A stretch of DNA of 20,459 nt from CAYNCE01 sp964522515 (GCA_964522515.1 CAZFWC010000011.1:1-20459), one strand, 5' to 3'; counted from the first letter of the stretch, positions 5,647-12,521 are shown. Numbers and translations: made by a program. The notes: a model not told the origin generated them from the sequence alone.

Positions 5647-5747
5647 ATTATCTTATTATTGCTTACATTATAACAGGTGTTGTTGGTATTATTGGCTATT
5701 TAATTATTGTCAAAGGTATTAATAATAACCGTAAAAAATTATTATGA
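5643..5747 (+). CDS. 34-residue single-helix membrane peptide
   Basis: ATG 5643 overlaps the preceding TGA (ATGA). The peptide is one hydrophobic helix (YLIIAYIITGVVGIIGYLII) followed by a basic tail, VKGINNNRKKLL, which predicts the C-terminus in the cytoplasm. In shape it resembles CcmD-type or small regulatory membrane peptides, but there is no sequence match I can name. It ends in another ATGA overlap. The overlaps on both sides and the clean hydrophobic-then-basic layout are the evidence that it is real. Confidence 0.6.
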   Translation: MNYLIIAYIITGVVGIIGYLIIVKGINNNRKKLL

Positions 5748-5842
5748 ATGATAACCTTATTTACATTATTGGTTTTGCTGTTGGGATTATTTTTTTAAGC
5801 CTAGTTTTAGTTTATCACCCTGAGAGCAATAAATCCACATAA
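5744..5842 (+). CDS. 32-residue single-helix membrane peptide
   Basis: ATG 5744 overlaps the preceding TGA. The peptide is MNDN, a hydrophobic helix (LIYIIGFAVGIIFLSLVLVY) and a short polar tail HPESNKST. It is the last gene of the trio; the terminator at 5879 follows. The charge pattern suggests the opposite orientation to the 34-residue peptide, whose tail is strongly basic. Function unknown; the three proteins probably form a small membrane complex (inference). Confidence 0.6.
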   Translation: MNDNLIYIIGFAVGIIFLSLVLVYHPESNKST

Positions 5843-5878
5843 TTTTTTGTTTTTGAATTTTTTTAAAAACACATTTTT

Positions 5879-5908
5879 AATCCTAACTAATTTTTGTTGG
5901 GATTTTTT
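5879..5908 (+). terminator. terminator of the small membrane-protein trio
   Basis: AATCCTAAC (5879-5887) and GTTGGGATT (5896-5904) pair with one G-U and are followed by TTTT. The right half is part of a 33-base sequence repeated at 10187-10219. Confidence 0.75.
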
Positions 5909-5920
5909 AGTTTAAAAATT
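5889..5920. repeat. 33-base dispersed repeat, first copy
   Basis: AATTTTTGTTGGG, ATTTTTTA and GTTTAAAAATT match 10187-10219 with one T length difference and one G/A change. Both copies touch the stop codon of a minus-strand gene (5919 and 10206). Confidence 0.5.
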
Positions 5921-6131
5921 ATAATTTACTTAAAAAATTTTCAATACTTTTTATTTCTTCTTTTAAATCTTTTTTACAATAATCTAAAGATAATGCTTTT
6001 TTCTTTTCATTAAATTTATATTTTACTTTCTTAATTGCATCTATATTTTTCATTCCACGCTTTTGTGTTAATTCATAATAAAACAATTTAATATTTTTTA
6101 ATAATAAAAATTTGTAACAATCTGCATTCAT
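5919..6131 (-). CDS. small basic hypothetical protein downstream of pilB
   Basis: 70 residues, rich in Lys and Leu with a Tyr/Phe-rich first half (YKFLLLKNIKLFYYELT) and a charged helical second half (KKALSLDYCKKDLKEEIKSIENFLSKL). It begins 31 bases after the pilB stop and so could be the last gene of the pilus operon. No family recognised and no clear Shine-Dalgarno. Lys-rich composition is common in AT-rich DNA, so the call rests mainly on gap-filling, a sensible length and operon position. Confidence 0.45.
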   Translation of the reverse strand: MNADCYKFLLLKNIKLFYYELTQKRGMKNIDAIKKVKYKFNEKKKALSLDYCKKDLKEEIKSIENFLSKL

Positions 6132-6162
6132 TATAATTTCTGATTCTAAGCTTGGAAATTAT

Positions 6163-7914
6163 TTACTCTCTAGTAGCTCGCATAATTTCTTCAACAGTTG
6201 TTTTACCAGCTAAAGCTTTTAACATCCCATCTTGTTTAATATTAATCGCGCCTTGATTAATAAATTCTTGTTTTAATTCTTTGCCTCCCATTTTTCCGCT
6301 AGCAATCAAATCTTTTAAATTATCTGTTGCTTCTAAAACTTCAGAAATACTAACTCTTCCTTTGTAACCTGTTTTGCCACAATTTGGACATCCTTTTCCT
6401 TTATAAAATTTAAGATTTTTTAAATTTTTAAATTCTTCAGGAATTGATTCTTTGGGCATATTTTTAATTTCATTTTCAACTTCTGCTCTAACATTATCTG
6501 GCAAAACAAATTCTTGTTTGCAATCTGCACAAATTTTTCTAACTAATCTTTGCGCCACAACAACATTTAAAGTTGTTGCCATTAAAAACGGTTCAACTTT
6601 CATATCTAACAATCGAGGAATTGCCCCGAGAGCGTCATTTGTGTGTAAAGTTGATAAAACAAAATGCCCAGTTAAAGAAGCGTGAATTGCTAACTCAGCA
6701 GTTTCACTGTCTCTAATTTCACCAACCATAATAATATCAGGATCTTGACGCAAAATTGAACGCAAACCAGTTGCAAAAGTTAAACCAACTTCTGGTCTAA
6801 TTTGTGATTGATTAATCCCAGTTAAATAATATTCAACAGGATCTTCCAAAGTAACAATATTAATTTCTTCTTTATTTAAAATATTTAAAACAGAGTAAAG
6901 CGTAGTTGATTTTCCAGAACCAGTTGGTCCAGTTACTAAAAACATTCCGTGTGGTTTTTTAATATTATCTTTAATAATTTTTAAATTACGACCTTCAAAA
7001 CCAAGATCTTCTAACTCCAATGAACCTGATGAAGTGTCTAAAATTCTCATCACAACTTTTTCTTGTTCGTAAAGTGGTAAAGTAGAAACACGAAAATCAA
7101 TATCTTTTCCTAAAATATTTAAACGAATTCTGCCGTCTTGTGGCACACGCGTTTCATCAATTTTTAAATTTGCTAAAACTTTTATTCTAGAAATCAACGC
7201 ATTGTGAATATATTTTGGCAAAACAAGTGAAGTTCTCATTATTCCGTCAATTCTGTATCTAATTCTTGAGCCACTGCTAAATGGTTCAATGTGAACATCT
7301 GAAGCGTGCCCATCAACAGCGTGTTTTAAAATAACAGAAACCATTTTTGCCACTGGCGCGCTTTTAATTGCGTCAAAAGAATCTTCTTTGTCTTCTTTTT
7401 TTATTTTTTTAACTGATTTTTCTTCTAATTTTCCTTTGGCTTCAACCAAAGCTTCACTAACTTCTGTTTTTAAAGCTGAATATTGGCTTAATACACTTTC
7501 CAATGAACTTTGTGAGGTAAAATAATATTCAACTTTTAAATTTTTATCACGCGCAATATAATCCATTGCTTCTTGCGCTTTAAGATCTGTTGGATTAATT
7601 ATTGCAACTTTTAAAACATTATCTTTTTTATCAAAAACAACTAAATTATAATTTCTTGCTAAATCTTCTGGCACAAGGTTTATAATTTTCGCGTCTACTT
7701 TTAATTTTAAAAGATCTTGATAAGGTAAATTAAAAAAAACAGCTAATATTTTGCTTAATTCTTCGTCGCTAACTATTTTTTTATTTTTTATAATTTCTAA
7801 AACATTTTCACCTAATTTAGCTGAATTTTTATATTTTTCATAATCTACTTCTGAAAGCAGATTTTTGTTTTTTAAACTATCTAAAATTTTAAGTTGTTGA
7901 TCTTTTGAAAACAT
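6163..7914 (-). CDS. pilB: type IV pilus assembly ATPase PilB (GspE/PulE family)
   Basis: A 583-residue hexameric ATPase that drives addition of pilin subunits at the inner membrane. The N-terminal ~150 residues match the MshEN/GspE_N fold, which often binds c-di-GMP. The motor domain shows the HASDVHIEP block, Walker A GPTGSGKST (329-337), the Asp box, Walker B DPDIIMVGEIRD (391-402) and the His box SLTGHFVLSTLHTND. The tetracysteine zinc site is present: C462-x2-C465 and C509-x2-C512. These features fit PilB rather than the retraction motor PilT. It begins three bases after the PilP-like gene stops and belongs to the pilM-N-O operon. PilC, PilT, PilD and pilins are not in the window. Confidence 0.93.
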   Translation of the reverse strand: MFSKDQQLKILDSLKNKNLLSEVDYEKYKNSAKLGENVLEIIKNKKIVSDEELSKILAVFFNLPYQDLLKLKVDAKIINLVPEDLARNYNLVVFDKKDNVLKVAIINPTDLKAQEAMDYIARDKNLKVEYYFTSQSSLESVLSQYSALKTEVSEALVEAKGKLEEKSVKKIKKEDKEDSFDAIKSAPVAKMVSVILKHAVDGHASDVHIEPFSSGSRIRYRIDGIMRTSLVLPKYIHNALISRIKVLANLKIDETRVPQDGRIRLNILGKDIDFRVSTLPLYEQEKVVMRILDTSSGSLELEDLGFEGRNLKIIKDNIKKPHGMFLVTGPTGSGKSTTLYSVLNILNKEEINIVTLEDPVEYYLTGINQSQIRPEVGLTFATGLRSILRQDPDIIMVGEIRDSETAELAIHASLTGHFVLSTLHTNDALGAIPRLLDMKVEPFLMATTLNVVVAQRLVRKICADCKQEFVLPDNVRAEVENEIKNMPKESIPEEFKNLKNLKFYKGKGCPNCGKTGYKGRVSISEVLEATDNLKDLIASGKMGGKELKQEFINQGAINIKQDGMLKALAGKTTVEEIMRATRE

Positions 7915-7917
7915 AAA

Positions 7918-8181
7918 TTAAAATTTTATAAATGGATTTTGTCTGCCAATTTCTGATTTATCTAAATTTAAAACATTTATTTTTTTAGCTTGTTTTAATT
8001 GTTTAAAAAATTCATCTTCTAAAATATCTAAATCAAATTTTGTGTAGATCTGATCTGTTTCAAAACTTTTTGGAGGAATATATTGTGCGCCATCATATTT
8101 AATAAAATTTTTATAAACTAAAAATCCTGCAATACAAAACATTGTTATTGAAATAATAAGTTTTATAATTGTTTTTAGCAT
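7918..8181 (-). CDS. PilP-like short inner-membrane pilus protein
   Basis: 87 residues with one N-terminal membrane helix (IIKLIISITMFCIAGFLVYKN), a short charged outer part and the ending GRQNPFIKF. The G-R-x-(N/D)-P-F ending is typical of PilP and of short PilP-like proteins encoded between pilO and pilB. PilP normally links PilN/PilO to the outer-membrane secretin. Here the PilP globular domain is missing and no secretin gene is seen, in keeping with an envelope lacking a classical outer membrane (inference). Its start lies nine bases from family A copy 5. Confidence 0.6.
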   Translation of the reverse strand: MLKTIIKLIISITMFCIAGFLVYKNFIKYDGAQYIPPKSFETDQIYTKFDLDILEDEFFKQLKQAKKINVLNLDKSEIGRQNPFIKF

Positions 8182-8190
8182 AGACCGTCA

Positions 8191-8234
8191 CCCGCCTTCG
8201 CCACTAACAGTCCTATTGGACTACGGCGGGCAGG
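8191..8234. repeat. family A element, copy 5, upstream of the PilP-like gene
   Basis: CCCGCC (8191-8196) pairs with GGCGGG (8225-8230). A small inner hairpin, AGTCCTATTGGACT, lies at 8209-8222. The CGCCTTCG end faces the PilP-like start codon, nine bases away, and reads as GAAGGCGGG on the mRNA strand. Confidence 0.8.
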
Positions 8235-8265
8235 CTCTTTATTCTTTTTTAATAAAAAAGCACTA

Positions 8266-8323
8266 GAAGTTTATCCGCCGTAGCTGGGACTTTTTAGGGT
8301 TGAAGCGAAGGAGGAAAAACTTC
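8266..8323. repeat. family A element, copy 6, at the pilO stop
   Basis: Outer arms GAAGTTT (8266-8272) and AAACTTC (8317-8323) enclose TCCGCCGTAGCTGGG...GCGAAGGAGGA. The layout copies that of copy 1 (GAGTTT..AAACTC around TCCGCC). The pilO stop codon (8322-8324) overlaps the outer arm. Copies 5 and 6 together occupy nearly all of the gap between pilO and the PilP-like gene. Confidence 0.75.
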
Positions 8324-8933
8324 AATTAAAATAATAAGTTCTTAATTTTAATTCAATGTTTGATTTTTCCGAATTATAATTAAAATTTTCAATATCAAAA
8401 ATTCTTAAATTATTTTCTAATAAATTTATAAACTCTTTTAAATTTAAGTACCCTTCACCATCTAATTTTATACTTATTTTAACTTCTTTTAAAACTGTTG
8501 TTCTTTCATTTTCTTCCAGTTGTTCAATTGTTTTTGTTTGTTTTTGTTTTGGCGCAACAACATCAATTTTATCAATTTCATATTTTGATTGTTTTGCTAA
8601 TTGATCTAAATTATAATAAAGATTTGCCAAACCAATTTCATCAGGCAGTAAATTTAAAACTTTTTCTTTTAAAGACGGACTAATTTTTTCATAAATATTA
8701 TTTAATTCAGTTAATTCTTTTAAAATATCTTTTTGCTTTGCAAGTTCACTTTTTTTCTCCTCAAAAACTTGCTGATTCATTTTTGAATATTGTTTTATTA
8801 ATGATGGAAAAAATAAAAAATAACTTAAAAGAAAAATCACAAAAACGCAAAAAATTAATATAAATTTAAAATAATTATTAAAAAATATTGTTATTTTTTG
8901 TTTTGTTGTGATTTGTTGATTTTTTATTTGCAT
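8322..8933 (-). CDS. pilO: type IV pilus inner-membrane protein PilO
   Basis: 203 residues. A short cytoplasmic N-terminus is followed by one membrane helix (residues ~20-48, rich in Phe), a coiled coil (QYSKMNQQVFEEKKSELAKQ to ELTELNNIYEKI) and a C-terminal ferredoxin-like domain containing LPDEIGLANLYYNLDQLA and the strands IKLDGEGYLNLKEFINLLE. PilO pairs with PilN in the alignment complex that couples the pilus motor to the envelope. The gene starts three bases after pilN ends. Sequence identity within the family is low, so the call rests on layout, coiled coil and gene order. Confidence 0.8.
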   Translation of the reverse strand: MQIKNQQITTKQKITIFFNNYFKFILIFCVFVIFLLSYFLFFPSLIKQYSKMNQQVFEEKKSELAKQKDILKELTELNNIYEKISPSLKEKVLNLLPDEIGLANLYYNLDQLAKQSKYEIDKIDVVAPKQKQTKTIEQLEENERTTVLKEVKISIKLDGEGYLNLKEFINLLENNLRIFDIENFNYNSEKSNIELKLRTYYFN

Positions 8934-8936
8934 AAT

Positions 8937-10112
8937 TTAATATTTAAAAACTTCTGGTTTTAATTTTATAATTAATTCAAACAAAACAAGGCTTTCTTTT
9001 TCAGGTAAAATACTAAGTTTTTCTTCTTCTGCTGTTAATTCTTTTTCTATTAAAATTGATTTAATTTGTGTTGTTTCTAAATCAAAAATATTATCTAATG
9101 ATCGAAAAATTAAAATCTGTTTTGCAGCTGTGTGATAATCTTTGGCAACTGCGTTTAAATTTATTGTTAAATTATTTGTGTCAACATTAAAACCATTATA
9201 ATAAACATTTTTCAAAGTATTGTTTTGCAACATTTCAAAAATACTGCTTACTTTAATATGATTATTTACTAATTCTTTAACATTTTTTAATAATTTTATA
9301 AATTCGTTGACTTTTTGATTATTTGTTTTAAGTTTATCAATTTGTTGTGTAGTTTGCGTGAGTTGATTTTCTATTCTTTCAAGATCAGAGCTTTGCGCGC
9401 CAACAATTTGATTTAATCCTAAAAATATTAAAGCGCACACAAAAATACTTGTGGTAATTAAAGTAATAAAAATTTTCAAATTATGTTTTGTTTCACCAGC
9501 TTTTTTAATTTTTGTTGGAATTAAATTAATGTATAATCCAATTTGTTTTTTAATTTCTTCTAAATTATTTTTATTATTTTTTTCTTTTATTTTTTTTACC
9601 TTGTTAAATTCTGTCTCGGACGATTTCACAGAATAAATCTCTTTTTTTTCTTCTAACTCTGCTGGTTTTGAATTATTTGGAACTGTTTCATTTTTTTTTA
9701 AATTATAAATAAATTCTTTTTTTGGTTTAATCGCTTGAATATTATCTAAATGTTTTGGAATTTGAATTTTATTTTTTTCTTGTTCTAATTTTTTTTTATT
9801 TTCTTCTTCACTTAATTTCCCATTTCTTAATTTTTTTACCCTGTCAAATTTCGCTTTTTGCGGACCAGCTTCGCTGGATTTGACAGTGTGAATTTCTTTT
9901 TCTGATTTATTTTTTTTAAAATTATTAAACTTTTTTTTCAACACAGACCAAAAATTACCTGATTTGTTTTCAGTTTTTTTACTATCTAGTTGATTTTCTT
10001 TTTCTGGACTGCTCATTTTAATCTTAACAATCTTTTTTGCTTCTTGTCTTTTTTTAATTTCATCCAGCTCTTTGTCTCTGTCGTGAATTGGTAATAAGTT
10101 TATATCGTGCAT
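8937..10112 (-). CDS. pilN: type IV pilus protein PilN with a long repeat-bearing cytoplasmic arm
   Basis: 391 residues, nearly double the usual ~200. The N-terminus has the conserved PilM-binding motif INLLP (residues 4-8). Normally a membrane helix follows within about 20 residues, but here it begins near residue 212 (IFITLITTSIFVCALIFLGL). The ~200-residue linker between is Lys/Glu-rich and carries two peptides encoded by family B palindromes: HTVKSSEAGPQKAKFDRVKK (75-94) and YSVKSSETEFNKVKK (~160-175). After the helix come a coiled coil and the periplasm-side ferredoxin-like fold. The linker would let the PilM-PilN contact reach far into the cytoplasm. AAAGG from family A copy 7 lies just before the ATG and may serve as the ribosome site. 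Confidence 0.85.
   Translation of the reverse strand: MHDINLLPIHDRDKELDEIKKRQEAKKIVKIKMSSPEKENQLDSKKTENKSGNFWSVLKKKFNNFKKNKSEKEIHTVKSSEAGPQKAKFDRVKKLRNGKLSEEENKKKLEQEKNKIQIPKHLDNIQAIKPKKEFIYNLKKNETVPNNSKPAELEEKKEIYSVKSSETEFNKVKKIKEKNNKNNLEEIKKQIGLYINLIPTKIKKAGETKHNLKIFITLITTSIFVCALIFLGLNQIVGAQSSDLERIENQLTQTTQQIDKLKTNNQKVNEFIKLLKNVKELVNNHIKVSSIFEMLQNNTLKNVYYNGFNVDTNNLTINLNAVAKDYHTAAKQILIFRSLDNIFDLETTQIKSILIEKELTAEEEKLSILPEKESLVLFELIIKLKPEVFKY
9594..9635. repeat. family B palindromic insert 4 in pilN (degraded)
   Basis: TTTTACCTTGTTAAAT (to 9609) and ATTTCACAG (9623-9631) form an imperfect inverted pair. The left flank TTTTTTTACC is identical to that of the copy at 9841. Encodes YSVKSSETEFNKVKK. 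Confidence 0.6.
9831..9893. repeat. family B palindromic insert 3 in pilN
   Basis: CTGTCAAAT (9841-9849) pairs with ATTTGACAG (9878-9886). A nested hairpin CCAGC-TTC-GCTGG lies at 9865-9877. Preceded by TTTTTTTACC. Encodes the VKSSEAG..KFDRVKK peptide, read in the same frame as insert 1 of trmD (VKS..KFNRVDD). Confidence 0.75.
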
Positions 10113-10119
10113 AAATGCC

Positions 10120-10167
10120 TTTCCGCCTCCGCTCTCTAGCGACCCTTTATCGCTACGGCGGACAGGT
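10120..10167. repeat. family A element, copy 7, upstream of pilN
   Basis: TCCGCC (10122-10127) pairs with GGCGGA (10157-10162), with inner arms GCTAGCGA-like around 10137-10153. The TCCGCC end lies nine bases from the pilN ATG, the same distance as copy 5 from its gene, and reads GGAGGCGGAAAGG on the mRNA strand. Confidence 0.8.
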
Positions 10168-10186
10168 TTCTAGCTATTTTAAAATA

Positions 10187-10219
10187 AATTTTTTGTTGGG
10201 ATTTTTTAATTTAAAAATT
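10187..10219. repeat. 33-base dispersed repeat, second copy
   Basis: AATTTTTTGTTGGG, ATTTTTTAA and TTTAAAAATT nearly repeat 5889-5920. Here the partner arm AATCCTAAC is absent, so it cannot form the same terminator. Confidence 0.5.
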
Positions 10220-10967
10220 TGAAACTGGAAAGGATTTGGTTAAAAATTGCTTCGTATTTCTCAAAATCAGCTAACCACATCTCTCCTTCAATAGAATAAT
10301 TTTTATTATTCCTTGTAAAATAAATACCTATATATTTATTGCCTCTTTGAATCATATGCGGATAAATCGTTTGTGAAATCTTTTTTGTAGCTTGAATATT
10401 ATTAAAACTAATTTGATTTTCACTAAGAAAAGTATCGCCTTTTAAGTATTCCTCTTTTTTATCAGATGCTGTTACATTAATCAGCATACCTGTATCATAA
10501 CTCATCATACCAAAATATGAATTTTCATAAGGTGGTTTCATATTACCAAAAAATTCTGCAGTTACTCCTGGAATTACAGAAGAATCACTAACTTGATACC
10601 AATTTTCTGGATAATTAATTTTATACCAATACTCACTATTCGTGTATGTCTGCCAATCAGTAAATTCATCTACTTTCTCATCAACAATTTCATCAACATC
10701 AACATCATCAAAATCAGAATCATCTATTTTAACCTGCTCTTGATTTTCTAAAATCTCAATCTTTTGTTGTAAATCCTGTATTTGTTTTTGTAAATCTTTT
10801 TGATTATTGTTATTTACTTTATTGACTTTAGATATTACAAAATACATTACTAACCCAATTATTATTAGAGTTGCTAAAACACTAATTAAAATAATTAGCC
10901 AAAGTTTTGGTTTTGGATTAGATTCAAAACTTGCTTCTTGAATTGGTTGTTGGTTTGGTTGGTTCAT
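10206..10967 (-). CDS. membrane-anchored PsbP-like protein inside the pilus operon
   Basis: 253 residues. An N-terminal cytoplasmic stretch rich in Asn, Gln and Pro precedes one membrane helix (WLIILISVLATLIIIGLVMYFVI, ~23-45). A coiled coil (QKQIQDLQQKIEILENQEQ), an acidic linker (DDSDFDDVDVDEIVDE) and a C-terminal domain of ~150 residues follow. The last begins YWYKINYPENW, the typical entry of PsbP-like/lipoprotein domains (F-x-I-x-Y-P-x-x-W), and ends in the family-style FNQILSSFKFLN. Such proteins are abundant in CPR genomes; function unknown. Its place between pilM and pilN is unusual and could mean a pilus accessory role or a chance insertion. Confidence 0.7.
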   Translation of the reverse strand: MNQPNQQPIQEASFESNPKPKLWLIILISVLATLIIIGLVMYFVISKVNKVNNNNQKDLQKQIQDLQQKIEILENQEQVKIDDSDFDDVDVDEIVDEKVDEFTDWQTYTNSEYWYKINYPENWYQVSDSSVIPGVTAEFFGNMKPPYENSYFGMMSYDTGMLINVTASDKKEEYLKGDTFLSENQISFNNIQATKKISQTIYPHMIQRGNKYIGIYFTRNNKNYSIEGEMWLADFEKYEAIFNQILSSFKFLN

Positions 10968-11026
10968 AAAATTATTTTTTAATTATTAAAATTATTTTAG
11001 AAATTATTTATTAACCCCCTCTTAAT

Positions 11027-11048
11027 CTCCCCCTTCAAAAGGGGGGAG
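11027..11048. repeat. C-rich/G-rich hairpin after pilM
   Basis: CTCCCCCTT (11027-11035) and AAGGGGGGAG (11039-11048) form a strong hairpin in a gap of otherwise AT-rich DNA, preceded by CCCCCTC. No T run follows on the minus strand, so it is not a standard terminator. It may weaken transcription beyond pilM or be a dispersed repeat; only one copy is in the window. Confidence 0.6.
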
Positions 11049-11067
11049 AGACTCTAAAAAATCCTAA

Positions 11068-12192
11068 TCAAACTATTTCCCTCATCGCCAAACCAACAGC
11101 AACACTAAATCTCGGAGCTAAATCATTTAAAACAGATTTTAATTCCAAAGGATAAATTACTCTTGACCAAGGATCGCCAACAAAAACTTTAATATTTAAT
11201 AATTTAGATAAATATTCATCAATATTTGGTAAAAACGCAGACCCGCCAGTTAAAACTATTTTTTCAATTCGTTTATTTGATTCTTGTGAAGCGTACAAAT
11301 CAAAACAATATTTAATTTCATTAATAATTGGCGAAACAACTCCTTCAATAACTTTTGGCAGACTACTATTTTCTGAACTAAAACCAATATCTCGTTTAAA
11401 TTGTTCTGCTCTTTTTTCATCAACTTGCATACTAGTAACCACTGATTTTGTAATTGAATCTCCGCCGACATCAACACTGCGACTTAAAACTGGAATTCCA
11501 TTTTCCACAATGCTAATATCAGAAGTAATACAACCAATATCAACAATCATTGTTGGCGATTTATCATTTCCAATTAAAGATCTTTCTAAAGAAAAATTTT
11601 CAGTCTCCAAACTTATTAAATCTAAATTTGCTTTTTTAAAAATATCAATATATCTCATTACTAATTTTTTTGGCGAAGCCGCAATTAAAACTTTAATATT
11701 CTTTTTATTATTTTTTTGTTTCTGAATTTCTTGTCCCGAGTACTCGGGATCATTTTCATCTTTATTTTCATTATTTTTAATAACATCTTTTTTATTTGTC
11801 CACACATCTTCATCTAATAATTTCCAATCCAAAGTCATTTCATTTAAATCCATTGGCACAAATTTTTTAGCTTGCCAATAAATTGCTTTGCTTAATTCTT
11901 TTTTATTCATATAAGGCAAAGAAATTATTGAGGAAAAAACAGAAAAACTTGGCAAAGCAGCGACTGTTTTTGCGCTTGAAGTTCTAGATTGTTCACAAAT
12001 CTTTGTAATTAAACCAGCTACTTTATTTTTCATTTGCTCTGAATCATTATCAATAATATCAATTTTTTCTTCAACAAAACCATAAGTTAAAAGACGCGGA
12101 CGACCGTCTTCATTTTTTAATTCAACGATTTTAACCCCAGCGCTTCCAATATCAATTCCTAAATAACTGGATTTAGTAGAAAATAATTTCAT
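11068..12192 (-). CDS. pilM: type IV pilus actin-like ATPase PilM
   Basis: 374 residues from ATG 12192; an in-frame ATG ten codons earlier has no support. PilM is a cytoplasmic FtsA-like protein that holds the PilN N-terminus under the membrane. The actin-fold signatures are YLGIDIGSAGVKIVEL (phosphate 1), TMIVDIGCITSDISIV (phosphate 2), SVDVGGDSITK and IVLTGGSAFLPNIDEYL (adenosine). A charged insert of ~35 residues between LLDEDVW and KVLIAASPKK carries NDPEYSGQ, encoded by a perfect 14-base palindrome (11735-11748). First gene of the pilus operon, with its own promoter. Confidence 0.92.
   Translation of the reverse strand: MKLFSTKSSYLGIDIGSAGVKIVELKNEDGRPRLLTYGFVEEKIDIIDNDSEQMKNKVAGLITKICEQSRTSSAKTVAALPSFSVFSSIISLPYMNKKELSKAIYWQAKKFVPMDLNEMTLDWKLLDEDVWTNKKDVIKNNENKDENDPEYSGQEIQKQKNNKKNIKVLIAASPKKLVMRYIDIFKKANLDLISLETENFSLERSLIGNDKSPTMIVDIGCITSDISIVENGIPVLSRSVDVGGDSITKSVVTSMQVDEKRAEQFKRDIGFSSENSSLPKVIEGVVSPIINEIKYCFDLYASQESNKRIEKIVLTGGSAFLPNIDEYLSKLLNIKVFVGDPWSRVIYPLELKSVLNDLAPRFSVAVGLAMREIV
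11735..11748. repeat. family C palindrome CCCGAGTACTCGGG inside pilM
   Basis: A perfect 14-base palindrome, the only GC-rich spot in its neighbourhood, encoding PEYSG in the variable pilM insert. A near copy lies at 18064-18077, and a shorter relative TGAGTACTCA lies at 12762-12771 between genes. Confidence 0.7.
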
Positions 12193-12255
12193 AAAATAAA
12201 TTTTGTTAATTTTTAGACACACAGAATAATATGTTAATAAGTTTTTACAATAATA

Positions 12256-12284
12256 ATTATAACATATTTAAAATAAATACAAAA
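12256..12284 (-). promoter_or_regulatory. promoter of the pilus operon
   Basis: On the minus strand TATAAT (12261-12256) with TTTTGT (12284-12279) 17 bases upstream. The -35 is weak. Leader of about 55 bases before the pilM ATG at 12192, with no obvious structure. Confidence 0.45.
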
Positions 12285-12470
12285 ACAAAATAATGTGTAA
12301 ATTTTATAAAAAATATTTTAAAATATAAAATTTTTTATTTACAAATTTATTTTTTTAACTTATAATTAACATATTAAAAAAAGATTTTGAAACTGTGGAA
12401 AAGTATTTTAAAAAAATTATAAAATTTTTTAAAAATAAATTATTTTAAATTTTTAATTTTAAATTATTAA
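12285..12470. other. AT-rich intergenic stretch with no recognised feature
   Basis: Nearly pure A/T between the divergent pilM and Lys/Arg-rich genes. It includes TGTGGAAAA (12394-12402), one step from a DnaA box on the opposite strand, but no cluster of boxes. I see no gene here. Confidence 0.5.
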
Positions 12471-12474
12471 AATT

Positions 12475-12521
12475 CTCCCCATGCTCGTCGCTTGGTTTGG
12501 AGGATACAAAGGTCAACTATT
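12475..12521 (+). promoter_or_regulatory. GC-rich leader of the Lys/Arg-rich protein gene
   Basis: CTCCCC (12475-12480), TGGTTTGGAGG (12493-12503) and then ACAAAGGTC stand out against AT-rich DNA. AAAGG (12508-12512) is the likely ribosome site for ATG 12522; GGAGG further up can pair with the CTCC at the left edge. A 30-codon frame from ATG 12481 (MLVAWFGGYK..) runs through it out of phase with the main gene. Confidence 0.45.

Noticed and set aside
11016..11054. Rho-independent terminator of pilM
   Set aside because: The strong C/G hairpin is not followed by a T run on the transcribed strand.
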